Positions 37,511 to 49,531 of a stretch of DNA of 64,000 nucleotides are shown here, one piece after another; within the stretch, counting starts at the first letter, position 1; the number at the start of each line of letters is the position of its first letter. The position numbers were made by a program, and so were the translations under genes. This stretch comes from Ilex aquifolium (lineage: Eukaryota; Streptophyta; Magnoliopsida; Aquifoliales; Aquifoliaceae): assembly GCA_951799425.1 (NCBI GenBank), contig OX637393.1, positions 25,066,744 through 25,130,743 of the forward strand, read 5' to 3'. The notes beneath the pieces were generated by a model. The model had not been told where the DNA came from and made no database searches. It was given only the letters and a program-made list of their open reading frames with translations.

Positions 37511-37794
37511 CACTCTTTCCATAAATTATGAATCATTATAATTTTATAAATAAAAATAAAAGTAATGTATATTCTTGACCATAAAAGTAAATAAAGATAA
37601 AACTTGAAATAGTTACCAAACATGTTTTTTGTTTTTATTCTCATAATTTGATAGGCAAAAATGACTTCCAAACATGTTTTCTGTTTCAGTGTTTACCACA
37701 AAACAGAGACAAAAATTGTCTCTATTTTTTGTTTTTTTGAAGACGCAAAACAAAAACGTTACGAAACAACTCCTAAATTTTTGAGTTGGATCTA

Positions 37795-38785
37795 GGTTCA
37801 AAAACTCCAATTCAAATTGAATTCGGGTAACACCCAGGTTGAGCCCTCGGGTTACCGGGTCAACCCGAACCCGACAAATTAAAAAAATATATATAAACAT
37901 TAGCCACTAGGGTTTTGGCTTTCTACCTCTCTGCCTCTCTCATTCTCTCCCTCGTTCTCTGCATCTCTCCATCTCTTAGTCTCTCTCTTTCTCTCTCTCG
38001 GCCTTGATCTACGTTGAAGACCACGACAAAGACCATCCTTGATTTGCGCTAAAGCCTTGGTGGCTATGGCATCTTAGATCTAGTGGCTATGACATCTCAG
38101 ATCTGGAGGGTGTGGTGGTTATAGCTATGTGGGTAGTGGCATGGTGGTTGTGGTGGCGATGGGCAATAGTTGTGGTGACAGTGGGGGTGGTGGCAATGGG
38201 CAGTGGTGGTGGTGGTAGTGGCGGTGGCTATCGGCCATTAGAGCTTCAATGAAGAGCTCTCACCAATCTCTTCCATTCACCTAAAGATCCTTTACTATCA
38301 TTACCATTCAAGAACCACGAAAAAACAAAACGTGGGTTTCTATCCTTTTGTTTCCCTAAGAAACAAACTTTCCAAATAAAATAACCCCTAAAAAATCTGT
38401 GATTCACTGGATTTGATTTTCATTCTTTTTTGGCTTTCCAAAAGGTGTGCCCCTTAAAAAGTTTGAATATTTTCTCTTCACAAATCTTGCATGTAGATTG
38501 GAAGATCCCACCATTCTTGGGAAAAGTTGGAACTTGGGTTTTTTCTAATATATTTATGGGTTCTTATAGTTCATGAATTCCATCGTTTTTGCTTTATCAT
38601 CATCTCAAGGAATCACTTGAAGATTGTGATTTGAAACCCGAATCCAACTCGAGCCCGCCCGAATTTAACTTGGGCAGTACTCGGGTTAAGGTCAGGTTCG
38701 GGTTCGGGTTGAAAATTATATACATAGGGTTGGGCTAGGGTTAACCCCTCAACCCGTCCAACCCACTCGAGTTTTACCCATACGT
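37795..38785. repeat. Possible TIR-type element with CGGGTT-rich ends and simple repeats
   Basis: Both flanks are dense in CGGGTT/AACCCG words (about 37825-37875 and 38635-38775), in a mirrored arrangement. In between are a CT-rich tract (37920-38000) and a GGTGGTGGC-type array (38095-38235). The termini GGTTCAAAAACTCC and GGGTAAAACTCGAGT (inverted) match only weakly, and no target duplication is evident. Confidence 0.4.
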
Positions 38786-38845
38786 ATCACTGCCGATAAC
38801 TAAGCACACCACGAATCTATTTAACTATAATGAACTTTTTGGGGC

Positions 38846-41033
38846 TGTAAACCCCCACATGTTTATCTTGGTATAGTGACGTAATTATTTTATAATGATC
38901 GTATATGTAATGACATAAGAATGAACTATATAGATTGTAAGAGTAGAAAAAAAAACTTTAGTAGAGGTAATGGAGTGGGTATTAGAAGTTGGGAAGTATT
39001 CTGTAATTAAAGCACATTTTAGAGAGAATTTGGGTAGGAATGAATATAACACTACCTTAGTATTTGGAGCACAATTTTTTTCCCATATGTTCTTTTGATC
39101 TGAAATTTTTACAGTAGACACTACACTTCATGAACAAAAGTGTATTTCATGAATAACAAAAGTGTATTTCATGAATAACAAAAGTGTATTTCATGAACAT
39201 TTTTCAAATCGACCTCTAAATAGGCCAAAACTTCATTAGAAATTCAGCTAAAAATTGAAGTTCGTTGGAACGTAGTGGATCCGTTCAAATGAAAATTAGT
39301 CCCAGTACTTTTATGTCTGACATAAACTCTGATGGAAAAACAAAATTACTAGGAGCAAACAACGTTTGAAAGTCAAAATGATGTTCGAACGTCAAGTAGA
39401 TAGTTCGAACATGAGGTCGCGATTTTGAGTATTATATTTGCGCCAATTGGACTGTTTTCTCAAACTATAAATACCCTAGCCTATTTCATCAGTTTTAACC
39501 CTAGAGAGCCTAAGAGAGCACAAGAGAAGAGGAAAAACACAAGATTAATGGGGATTTTCACGTTGAAACGGATCAAACACGCTAGATTTTCACACAAAAA
39601 CTATGGAATCAAGGTAGAAAATTATTCTTGAGTTCTTTCATTGAGACTTAGGGTATTATATATGTATGATTTCAATATTCTTGATAGATATATAATAAAT
39701 ACATATGAATTCTTAGTTTCTTTATCATTGAAATGTAGTTTTGAACAAAATACATGTTTGGGTTCAAGAAATACTTGTTCTTGAATTTTTTAAAACCCTA
39801 GTTTTCTAGATACATGTTTTATTGTGAAAAATACATGGATTCTTGATTTCTAAATTTCTATTCTTGATTAAATCATATTTTCATCTAATACTTGTTCTTG
39901 TTCCAATAAATTATGATTTTTTAGCAAAACCCTAGAATTTTGAATATCGAAATTGTGAAGGTTTTCTTGATAAGATCTCTTGCATATTTCAATTCCTTTA
40001 TTACTATAGTATATTGAGAATTGTAAAATTTTAATACTTGAATTGTTAATGAAAATTGTGATTGGTTACGATTGTGGTTATTGAGAAAATTGTGGTTTCA
40101 TCTCTTGTATAGTTTGGGTGTGACGGACTTGAATTGACTTCAACAGTTGTCGTAGAGTGTTAGAGGTTAGTCTATCCTAGTGGGGGTGAGATGGTTGCCT
40201 AACATTTGTAGTGGATTGTTGTTTATGAGAGCAACCACTATTGTTTACGTAGGTTCGAGGCTGAGGGATGGTATATTTTTCCTATGAAGGATTCTTCAAT
40301 GTCGTGGGAGACAGTATACGTCATTCCTAAAGTGTTTTTGTGATATGCCTTGTGGGGAATGATTGAGATTTTTTGGTTTGTAGCGGGTGAACGAGGTAGA
40401 ATCATTGTGTAGATTCTTGATAAGCAACCAACATACCTGAGAATATGGGATGATGCTACTGAGTTATTGATGGATTGCTTTAATTATGACATGGTAATTC
40501 CTTTCATTGATTTATTGTATTTTCGTACACTTGATATCATTATAACTGTCATTGTTTTACTTTCAAAACAATATATATGTTATTTTTCAAAAGAGACTTG
40601 CCTTCATTTTATTGTTTTAAACCTTGTTTGGATTTGAGAGGAATTTCCTACGGGGTTTTGCTCACCCCTACAACATAAATTACAGATTTTGGCATAGAAG
40701 AGGATGTTAATGTGGATGAGCAGATTGATTACGAGTCGTTGGAGGATCAAAATGTGGATCATGCCTTAGAGGAATCGAGTTGTTCTATTTTTGGTTTAGA
40801 GTTTGAGAGATCTTTATGAAACAATGTTTTAGCTAGTTTTTATTATTTCGCTGCTAGATATTCTTTGGTTTTGAATTATAAGTTGGAGAAGTTACAATGT
40901 TTTACTGGCTTTAATATTTATTCCTTATCAAATGGATGAATGGTTTATTACTTAATGGTTATTTTTAGTTGCTCTCATGGTTGGATGGTTTGTAGATAGT
41001 AATGTCTTACACGGTGGATTTTGGGGCGTTACA
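38846..41033 (+). repeat. Chromovirus 5' LTR, 2188 bp
   Basis: It begins TGTAAACCCCCACATG and ends GGGGCGTTACA, with a TGTAA/TTACA inverted end pair. It aligns with 47386-49531 throughout. At 39131-39193 it has a triplicated 19-22-bp unit (AAAAGTGTATTTCATGAAT type) that is single in the 3' LTR. Confidence 0.92.
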
Positions 41034-41037
41034 GGTT

Positions 41038-41050
41038 TGGTATCAGAGCC
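41038..41050 (+). promoter_or_regulatory. Chromovirus primer binding site
   Basis: TGGTATCAGAGCC, complementary to initiator methionine tRNA, lies four bases after the LTR. Confidence 0.9.
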
Positions 41051-41226
41051 TAGGATTTAGGTCTTACATGGGAGCTGTAGGTTATGGATTTCCACTATAG
41101 AGCTAGGAATAGGAAGAATGAAATTATAGAACTAAATCTGATAGCAGGCTTTAGGCTTTAGACTCTAGTGTGAATTAGGGGTTTTTTTGTATGTTAAGGA
41201 AACTAAACTGAACTTTGTTGTGCAAA

Positions 41227-41986
41227 ATGGACGGTAGACGGGGACGGGGACGTGGACGAGGATATGGAGGTTTCATGAACCTACTACCACCACCTCCTTC
41301 GAATGCTATGAATGGTATCTACCAATGCCTACGGGAGTTGACCACTCTGGTATAGAACCAGAATGAAAACCACAACCAGAATATGGCGGCACAACCACTG
41401 GCGGTGGGACAAGGAGATGTCGATGAAAATCGTAGGATGATGGTGTTGCGAGAATTCTTACGACAACGCCCACCCACTTTCCAAGGAAGCTCTAATCTAA
41501 TAGAGGCGGATAAGTGGATTAGGAGAGTGAGAAAAATGTGTGATAGCCTAGGATTGTTGCTGATCTCTGGGTGGGACTAGCGACCTACTTGTTTGAAGGA
41601 GAAGCGGATCACTAGTGGGATTTAGTGAAGCGGATGCACGTAGTGGATACCATGACTTGGGAGATGTTTGATAAGATCTTCCAAGATAAATACTTTCCTG
41701 AGTCTCTGAAGGATAGGATGAGTGCGGACTTATTGGCTTTGAAACAGGGAAACATGACGGTAACTGAATATGAAATAAAATTTGATGAGCTGTCTCGCTA
41801 CACAATCGAATTTGTGGCCATTGATGCAAAAAAGGCTAAATGCTTTGAACAATGTTTGATGCCTTCCATCCGCGAGAAGCTAGTTGCACTCAGGATCCGA
41901 GAATACACGAATATAGTGGAACGAGTGAACTTGGTGGAGAGAGACATAGAGGAGGCCAGAAGAAGACAAACTTTTGCTAGAGTAGG
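41227..41986 (+). pseudogene. Chromovirus gag, capsid part
   Basis: The frame starts MDGRRGRGRGRGYGG and continues with FLRQRPPTFQGSSNLIEADK and WIRRVRKMCDSLG. After a frameshift near 41560 it gives WDLVKRM, WEMFDKIFQDKYFPESLKD and MTVTEYEIKFDELSRY, the Retrotrans_gag pattern. A stop occurs at about 41356. It is interrupted at 41986 by the 1.6-kb insertion. Confidence 0.85.
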
Positions 41987-43605
41987 TTGATGAACATAGA
42001 ATATTGCATATCATGTATATTTTTGCACCCATTTATACTTGATTTTGCGGTGAAAATGGGGGAAGATGCATTTAAACTCACTTTTAATGGAGATTCATGT
42101 GATTGTAGGTAAATAGCAAGTAAGGGCGTATATTAAGCCTCCCATTAAGTGCTTAAAGTCAATGGAGAAGAAGGGAAGGCTTAACGGATGGCTTGGAACA
42201 TCAAGAGACCAAGAAAATGCCATAACAAGAGAAAACCTACCGGTAGATTTTGCTTACTGGAAAAAACCTACCGGTAGGTTTTTGATCATTCTACCGGTAG
42301 GTTTTGCCCAGAAACGCCAGAAGCCTGCAAACACGATTCAACCTATTTCGGGGGCCCACCTCTTGTCATCCCACACATTCCCTGACATCTATGACACACA
42401 ATGATGCTCTCTTACACCTAAAGTCTGATTTTGGAAGAGAGCATGGGAGAGGTATGAGATAGAAGAAGGGTGGTTGGTGAAGGCATGAGAGGTGTATGTT
42501 TGGCTTTTCCTTGCTTGTTAAAGTGTCTAATCCCTTCTCACTCATTGGAAGTCAGCTCTCACAGACCATGGAAGGGGTATGGACGAATTTTGAAAAAGCT
42601 TGAGAGGAGAATTCAATTTTTACACTAGTTTAGAGATAGAAGTTCAAGGAAAAAGATGAAGTTTTAGAGAGAGAAAGTTAGGTTTTCACAATTCTTCCAC
42701 CATTTTCATTCTAGCAAGCTTTAAAATACTTGTAATCTTTCTTACTTTCACTTTAAACTCATCCATTCAAGTTGTAGTCTAGTTTAATCAAGTGTTTTAG
42801 CATTTCAATTTCTACATATGGGTATTTTCCTCTTTAAGCTTGTAAGTTGGGTATGAATGATATTGTTCTTGTAGTCTAAACATTTTATAGCATCAATACA
42901 AGTTTCTTTCTCCATTTCATGATCATGTCTCTTCACATTATGCTTGTTCTTGCATTTATTATGAGTAGCTAGATTTTTAGTTAGCTAATCCAATGGAAAT
43001 TTTCTCTTGGGTATGTGAAATCGACTCTCTTTCGTTCTTCCTCGTAGTGTAAAGTGTTTGGTTTGACTAGGTTGAGTGTGGACGTGGTTGTGGGCTCTTG
43101 ATACACCGTAAACTTGTCACGGGGTATGCTTTGGCCCAATACATCCACATTAGTCCCTCACTTCCTATGAATCAATCAAACTCCGAGACACCATTGGTTA
43201 AATGACTTGAGTCGATTTGGCATTCTCATTGAAATGACCCCTATGGTTTAGCCAAGCTTGATTTCCTTGCATTTTTACCAAAACACAACTCTCCAAAACA
43301 TAAATTACAAGATTTTCCAATTTTCATTTCTTTCACTAATCACCTTCCTAAACATTTGACAATTCCTTCCCTGAAGAGACGACCTTGGAATACCCATTCC
43401 AAGTAAAACACGACATCGCAAGTCTCTCTACGCTTGGGGAGCACTTTTGTACACACACGTTTTGTTCACACACACACGATTTTCCCTAATTCTACCATCG
43501 AACTCGAGGGAGAGTGACACTCACCTATTTTGTATAAGCCATATATACACAACTGGGATCATGTTTGGAGATTAGGGTGAATCGCAGTCAAGCATAGGTC
43601 CCTTG
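41987..43605. mobile_element. LTR-like insertion in gag, 1.6 kb, with 8-bp flanking repeat
   Basis: AGAGTAGG flanks both sides (41979-41986 and 43606-43613). Removing the insert and one copy rejoins gag as TFARVG-SSGGV in frame. The insert begins TTGATGAACATAG and ends CCTTGAG, with no clear inverted ends. Its sequence character (TTCCCTGAAGAGACGACCTT and long AT-rich tracts) resembles Tat-type LTRs. Three copies of the palindrome CTACCGGTAG lie at 42237, 42268 and 42291. It may be a solo LTR with altered ends or another element type. Confidence 0.7.
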
Positions 43606-43613
43606 AGAGTAGG

Positions 43614-44343
43614 TAGCAGCGGTGGAGTCACACAAAGGGCAACTCCATATTGCCAACCTGATCAAGATTCGAGGCAAATGAATCAAATAGTTCGAGGAGT
43701 TGGGGTTACTCAGAATAGAGTAGTCACTGACCCGCGTCAATGCTTCGCATGTGAAGGGTTCGGGCACTTAAAAAATAACTGTCCATCGCTTCCACCAAAT
43801 ACCAATCAACCAGTAGGACAACAGAATGTGAACAAGCCCCCACCTCAGAGGCAGCTACCACAGAAGAACCCTGGTGCAATTGTACCAACTGGTACCACTC
43901 AAGGCCGAGTCTTTGCAATGACTGAAACAGAGGATGATCTTGCCAATGCTGTGGTTGAAGGTATCATTTTACTATATAATTCTTTGGCGCACATATTATT
44001 TGATCCTGGTGCTACTCACTCGTTTATACTCTTGGCATATGTTAAAACACTTGGATTAAAATGTGAAAACTTAGACAAGGAGTTCAATGTTGCCTTACCC
44101 ACTGGTGAACAATTGGAAACCCTTAAGGTGTGTCAGGGTTACATATTTTGGTTAGGGGAACAAGAGCTGAGGGTAGATTTGGTAGTGTTGGACATGCATG
44201 GCTATGATGTGATCTTTGTAATGGACTTGCTGTCTGCATACCATGCGATGATGGATTGTTTCCGAAAAAGGGTAGTGTTCCAATTACCGGGGAGAGTAAT
44301 AGCTTCACAAATAAGCGAAATGCTTTCCACCCTTTTCCCATAA
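43614..44343 (+). pseudogene. Chromovirus gag zinc knuckle and protease
   Basis: The frame holds the knuckle CFACEGFGHLKNNC (about 43741-43785) and a Pro/Gln linker. It then reaches the protease block ILFDPGATHSFI near 44000, where the catalytic DSG has become DPG. The frame stops at 44341, just before the RT linker, which continues in another frame from 44330. The piece is open for 246 codons only because the gag insertion rejoined neatly. Confidence 0.85.
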
Positions 44344-45880
44344 CGGGTAAACAGTTCTTACAGGCTAAGGTAGGAAGTAGTTTGAGCTTTCTTGCAAGCT
44401 TAATGAGAGAGAAACAAGTTGACTCCCTGCGAGAGTTGATATTTGTGGTGTCGAAGTTTCCAGACGTATTTTCGGATGAGTTGTCTGGCTTACCACCTCA
44501 AAAAGAGATAGAGTTCACTATCGACTTGTATCCTGGAACAGAACACATTTCTATTGCACCTTATTGGATGGCACCTTTGGAACTACAGGAGCTAAGGAAA
44601 CAATTAGATCAGTTACTAGCAATTTGGTTTGTTCACTGAAGTACTTCACCATAGGGAGCCCTGGTCCTCTTTGTGAAGAAGCATGATGAAATACTTCGAT
44701 TATGCACGAACTACTGGAGGTTGAACCGAGTGACAGTGAAGAATAAATATCCATCACCTCGGATTGATGATTTATTCGATCAGCTGAGGGGTTCTAAGTA
44801 TTATTCCAAGATTGATCTTTGCACAAGGTACCATCAACCGAGGATCAAGGAGGAGGATATTCCTAAGACATCTTTCCGTACTAGGTATGGCCATTTCGAA
44901 TATACTGTAATGTCGTTCGAACTGACTAATGCTCCGACAACCTTTATGGATTTGATGTAGAGAGTATTTCGACCATATCTAGATCAGTTTTGTTATTGTG
45001 TTTATTGATAACATATTGATCTATTCGCAGACACAAGGGGAACATGAGCACCATATCCGGGTGGTACTACAGACATTAAGAGAGCATAAGCATAAGCTAT
45101 ATATTAAGATGAGTACATGTGAGTTCTGGATGAAGGAAGTGAAATTTCTTGGCCATGTTGTGTAAGAACAGGGTGTAGCTGTTGACCCCACAAAGATTGA
45201 AGGAGTGATGAAGTGGGCACCACCAAGGAATGTGATAGAAATACGTAGTTTCTTGGGCTTAGTAGGCTATTACAGGAGGTTTGTGGAAGGGTTCTCAAAG
45301 CTGGCTATGCCAATGACCCCCCTTACGAAGAAGGGGGAAAAATTCTTGTGAACTCAAGAGTGTGACCTAGCCTTCCTCACATTGAGGGAAAGGTTGACAA
45401 CAACACTTGTCCGTATTATTCCGAATAGTGGGGAATGATATGATATTTACACGGATGCTTCTTTAAGAGGCTTGGGATATGCGCTAATACAGGGAGATAA
45501 TGTAGTTGCTTATGACTCGAGACAGCTAAAGATTCATAAGTAGAACTATCCCACTCATGATTTAGAGCTTGCTGCTATGGTTTTTGCTCTTAAGTTGTGG
45601 AGGTGTTACTTGTATGGGGAAAAGTTTCAAGTGTTTTCTGATCATAAAAGCCTTAAGTATATATTCATACAGAAAGACTTGAATCTTCGGCAAAGAAGGT
45701 GGATTGAATATTTGGAAGATTATGATTTCACACTCAACTACCATCCGGGGAAGGCTAATGTGGTAGCAGATGCACTTAACAAAAAGTCTAGGGGTGAAAT
45801 CAATGTTCTTGCTATTAATAGGTCGAAGATGATTGAGGCTTTGGAGGAATTTGATCTACTGGTGGATAAATAGAAGGATC
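44330..45880 (+). pseudogene. Chromovirus reverse transcriptase and RNase H
   Basis: Blocks in order: [57 protein letters not shown] and [20 protein letters not shown]. The catalytic motif near 45000 reads FIDN, so the second Asp is lost. The connection ([19 protein letters not shown]) and RNase H ([37 protein letters not shown]) follow. Several stops and one frame change interrupt it. Confidence 0.88.
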
Positions 45881-46035
45881 GACCATGCTTATTTAATCTT
45901 GTAGCTCAATCAATTCTCCGACAAAGGATTGTAGAGTTACAACGATTAGATACAGAGTTCGAAACTATTCGGGGTAGATTAGAGAGGAATGAGATTGTTG
46001 AGAACTGGTCTATACATAATGATGAGTTACAGTTC

Positions 46036-47218
46036 ATGGAAGATTGTGTACCAAACAATGATCAAGTAAGGGAAGAAGTGTTGGAGGAGAGCCATCGTTC
46101 AAAATTATCCATACACCCGGGTATTACTAAGATGTATAGAGACATAAAACATCAATATTGGTGGAAAGGGATGAAACAAGACGTGGCTAAGTACGTTGTA
46201 AAGTGCCCAGTGTGTCCATAGGTAAAGATTGAGCATCAAAGACCGGGAGGTTTGCTACAATCCTTACCGAATCCTGAGTGAAAGTGGGACCATGTTACTA
46301 TGAATTTTGTGTCAGGGTTACCCAGGAACGTCAAGGGTCATAATACGATTTGGGTAGTGGTTGATAGATTAACAAAGACTGCCCACTTTATACCTGTTAA
46401 GACCACAGATAATTTGGTAACCTTGAGCCAGTTATACATCTGGGAGATAGTGAGATTACATGGGGTACCATTGTCGATTATGTCTGATCGAGATAGTCGC
46501 TTTGTGGCTAAATTCTGGCAGAGCTTACAGAAGGTATTAGGAACATAGTTGCATTTCAATACAACCTTTCATCCTCAGATAAACGGACAATCGGAGAGGG
46601 TGATCCAAATTGTGGAAGATATGTTGAGGGCATGTGTTCTTGACCTCAAGGGGACTTGGAGTGAACATCTCCCATTTGTAAAATTCGCCTATAACAACAG
46701 CTATCAGAAAAGTATAGGAATGGCTTCTTACGAGACATTTTATGGAATACCATGTAGGTCCCCGACTTGTTGGTTAGAAGCTGGAGAGAGTAGTTTGTTT
46801 GGACCAAAAATTGTTCGGGAGACTATAGAGAAAATTCAACTAATTAGGGAAAGACTATACACGACTCAGAATAGACAGAAAAAGCTATGCATATATAAGA
46901 ATAAGACCCTTGAAATTCTAAGAGTGAGACTATGTGTTCCTCAAGGTGTCACCCAAAAAGGGAGTGTTCAAATTTGGCAAGAAGGGAAAGTTAGCCCCAA
47001 GGTACACTGGACCATTTGAAGTGATCAAAGCTGTGGGTAAAGTGGCGTATCAACTTAGGTTACTAGCCCAATTTTCAGGGTTATACGATGTGTTCCATGT
47101 ATCAATGTTAAGAAAGTGCAAATCTGATACAATGCATGTAATGAATTTGGAAGGAATTGAAATTCAAGACGGAGTAACCTATGAAGAACAATCGGTGAAG
47201 ATTATAGATACCAAGTAG
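46036..47218 (+). pseudogene. Chromovirus integrase
   Basis: The zinc-binding part reads HRSKLSIHPGITKMYRDIK with CPVCP. The catalytic core has [13 protein letters not shown], where the first Asp is Asn, then [12 protein letters not shown] with the second Asp, and GQSERVIQ with the Glu. The C-terminal part has KFGKKGKLAPRYTGPFEVI and DVFHVSMLRKC. Stops occur near 46220, 46280 and 46546, with a frame change near 46940. Confidence 0.88.
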
Positions 47219-47345
47219 AAGGTGCTTCGCAATAAAGTAATCTAATTGGTGAAGATTTTGTGGCAACATCATGGGGCGGAAGAAGCTACATGGGAACCAG
47301 AGTTGAAGATGCGAGAGAAATACCCCCATTTGTTCTCTACCTAAG
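47219..47345 (+). pseudogene. Integrase C-terminal chromodomain
   Basis: Translation gives VLRNKVI, then LVKILWQHHGAEEATWEPEL and MREKYPHLF, the chromodomain that defines plant chromoviruses and is thought to guide integration to marked chromatin. It is cut off from the integrase frame by stops at 47216 and 47246. Confidence 0.8.
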
Positions 47346-47370
47346 GTAAGTTTCGGGGAAGAAACTTTTT

Positions 47371-47380
47371 TTAAGGGGGG
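47371..47380 (+). promoter_or_regulatory. Chromovirus polypurine tract
   Basis: TTAAGGGGGG lies five bases before the 3' LTR start. Confidence 0.75.
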
Positions 47381-47385
47381 TGGAT

Positions 47386-49531
47386 TGTAAACCCCCACAT
47401 GTTTATCTTGGTATAGTGACATAATTATTTTATAATGCTTGTATATGTAATGATGTAAGAATGAACTATATAGATTGTAAGAGTAGAATTAAAAATTTTA
47501 GGAGAGGTAATAGAGTGGGTATTAGAAGTTAGGAAGTATTCCGTAGTTAAAACACATTTTAGAGAGAAATCGGGTAGGAAGGAATGTGACACTGCCTTAG
47601 TATGTAGAGTATAAATTTTTACCCTGATATCCGTTTGATCTGAAATTCTTACAGTAGATACTAGACTTTTAGGACAACATAAGTGTATTTCATGAAAATT
47701 TTTCAAATCGACCTCTAAATAGACCAAAACTTCGTTGGAATTTTAGCTAAAAATTGGAGTCCGTTCGAACGTGAATGGATCTGTTCGAACGAAAGTTAGT
47801 CCCAGTACTATTGTGTCTGATAGAAAATCTGATGGAAAAGAAAAAATTACTGAGAGCATGCAACATTCGAAAGTCAAAATGACATTCGAACATCAAGCCT
47901 CTAGTTCGAACATGAGGTCGTGATTCTGAGTATCAAATTTGCGCCGATCGGACTGTTTTCTCATACTATAAATACCCAAGGACGTCTTTCCTAGCCCTAT
48001 TTCATCAGTTCTAACCCTAGAAAGCCTTAAAGAGCAAGAGAAAAGAGGAGAACCACAAGATTAAGGGGGATTTTCACGTTGCAACAGATCAAACACGCTA
48101 GGTTTTCACATAAAAACTACGGAATCGAGGTAGAGGATTCTTCTTGAGTTCTTTCATTGAGACTTAGGGTATTATATATGTATGATTTCAATCTTCTTGA
48201 TAGATATATAATAAATACGTATGAATTCTTGGTTTTTTTTATCATTGAAACATAGTTTTGAACGAAATACATGTTTGGATTCAAGAAATACTTGTTCTTG
48301 AATTTTCCAAAACCCTAGTTTTCTAGATATATGTTTTATTGTGAAAAATACATGGATTCTTGATTTCTATTAAATTATGTTTTCATCTAATACTTGTTCT
48401 TGTTCCAAGAAATTATGATTTTTGGCAAAATCCTAAAATTTTGAATATCGAAATTGTGAAGGTTTTCTTGATATGATCTCTTGCATATTTCAATTCCTTT
48501 ATTACTATAGTATATTGAGAATTGTAAACTTTTGATACTTGAATTGTGAATGAAAATTGTGATTGGTTAAGATTGTGGTTATTGAGAAAATTGTGGTTTC
48601 ATCTCTTGTATGGTTTGGATGTGACGGACTTGAATTGCCTTCGAGAGCTGCCGTAGACTGTTAAAGTTTAGTCTATCCCAGTGGGGGTGAGATGGTTGCC
48701 TAACACTTGTAGTGGATTGTTGTTTGTGGGAGTAACCACTATTGTTTACGTAGGTTCGAGGTTGAGGGATGGTATACATTTCTTGGAGGATTCGTCAATG
48801 CCGTGGGAGACGGTATATGCCCTTCCTAAAGTAGTTTGTGATGTGCCTTGCGGGGAATGATTGAGATTGTTTGGTTTGTGGTGGGTGAATGAGGTAGAAT
48901 TGTTGTGTAGATTTCTGAGAAGCAACCAACATACATGAGAATATGAGATGATGCTATTGATTTATTGATGGATTGCTTTAATTATAACATGTTTATTCCT
49001 TTTATTGATTTATTGTATTTATGTACACTTGAGATCATTATAACTGTCATTGTTTTACTTTCAAAACGGTATATATGCTATTTTCTAAAAGAGACTTGCC
49101 TTTTTTTTATTGTTTTAAACCTTGTTTGGATTTGAGAGGGATTTCATACGGGCTTTTGCTCACCACCTACAACACAAATTACAGATTTTGGCATAGAAGA
49201 GGATGTTAATGTGGATGAGCAGATTGATTACGAGCCGTTGGAGGATCAAAATGTGGATCCTGTGTCAGAGGAATAGAGTTGTTCTATTTTTGGTTAAGAG
49301 CTTGAGAGATCTTTATGAAACAATGTTTTAGCTATTTTTTATTATTCTGTTGCAGATATTCTTTGGTTTTGAATTGTAAGTTGGAGAAGTTATAATGTTT
49401 TATTGACTTTAGTATTTATTCCTTGTCAAATGGATGAATGATTTATTACTTAATGATTATTTTTATTTGCTCTTATGGTTGGATGATTTGTAGATAGTAA
49501 TTCCTTCCAGGGTGGATTTTGGGGCGTTATA
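47386..49531 (+). repeat. Chromovirus 3' LTR, 2146 bp
   Basis: It begins TGTAAACCCCCACATG and ends GGGGCGTTATA; the final base pair of the terminal inversion has mutated from ACA to ATA. It contains small indels relative to the 5' copy, including the single rather than triple 22-bp unit. Confidence 0.92.

Larger units (their letters stand above)
35094..37774 (-). mobile_element. hAT-like element, copy B, 2.68 kb, carrying captured host gene fragments
   Basis: The ends are AGAGGCTGTTTG on the left and, inverted, AGGAGTTGTTTCG on the right. They are flanked by AAGTTTTA (35086-35093) and AAATTTTT (37775-37782), an 8-bp duplication with two mismatches. Subterminal AAAACA/TGTTTT repeats and internal blocks match copy A at 28063-29098 in reverse orientation. 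Between these ends lie a TG-rich minisatellite (35616-36030), three exons of a UBC12 gene and a PRISE fragment. No transposase is visible, so movement would need one supplied elsewhere. Confidence 0.75.
38846..49531 (+). mobile_element. Ty3/gypsy chromovirus, Tekay/Del-like, full length and defective
   Basis: LTRs of about 2.2 kb (38846-41033) and 2.1 kb (47386-49531) bound a gag-pol region ending in a chromodomain. The primer site and polypurine tract are in place. Flanks are GGGGC and GCAGC, an imperfect 5-bp duplication. Long LTRs, a basic GRGRGRGYGG gag start and a C-terminal chromodomain point to the Tekay/Del lineage. Gag contains a 1.6-kb insertion, and pol has many stops. Confidence 0.9.
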
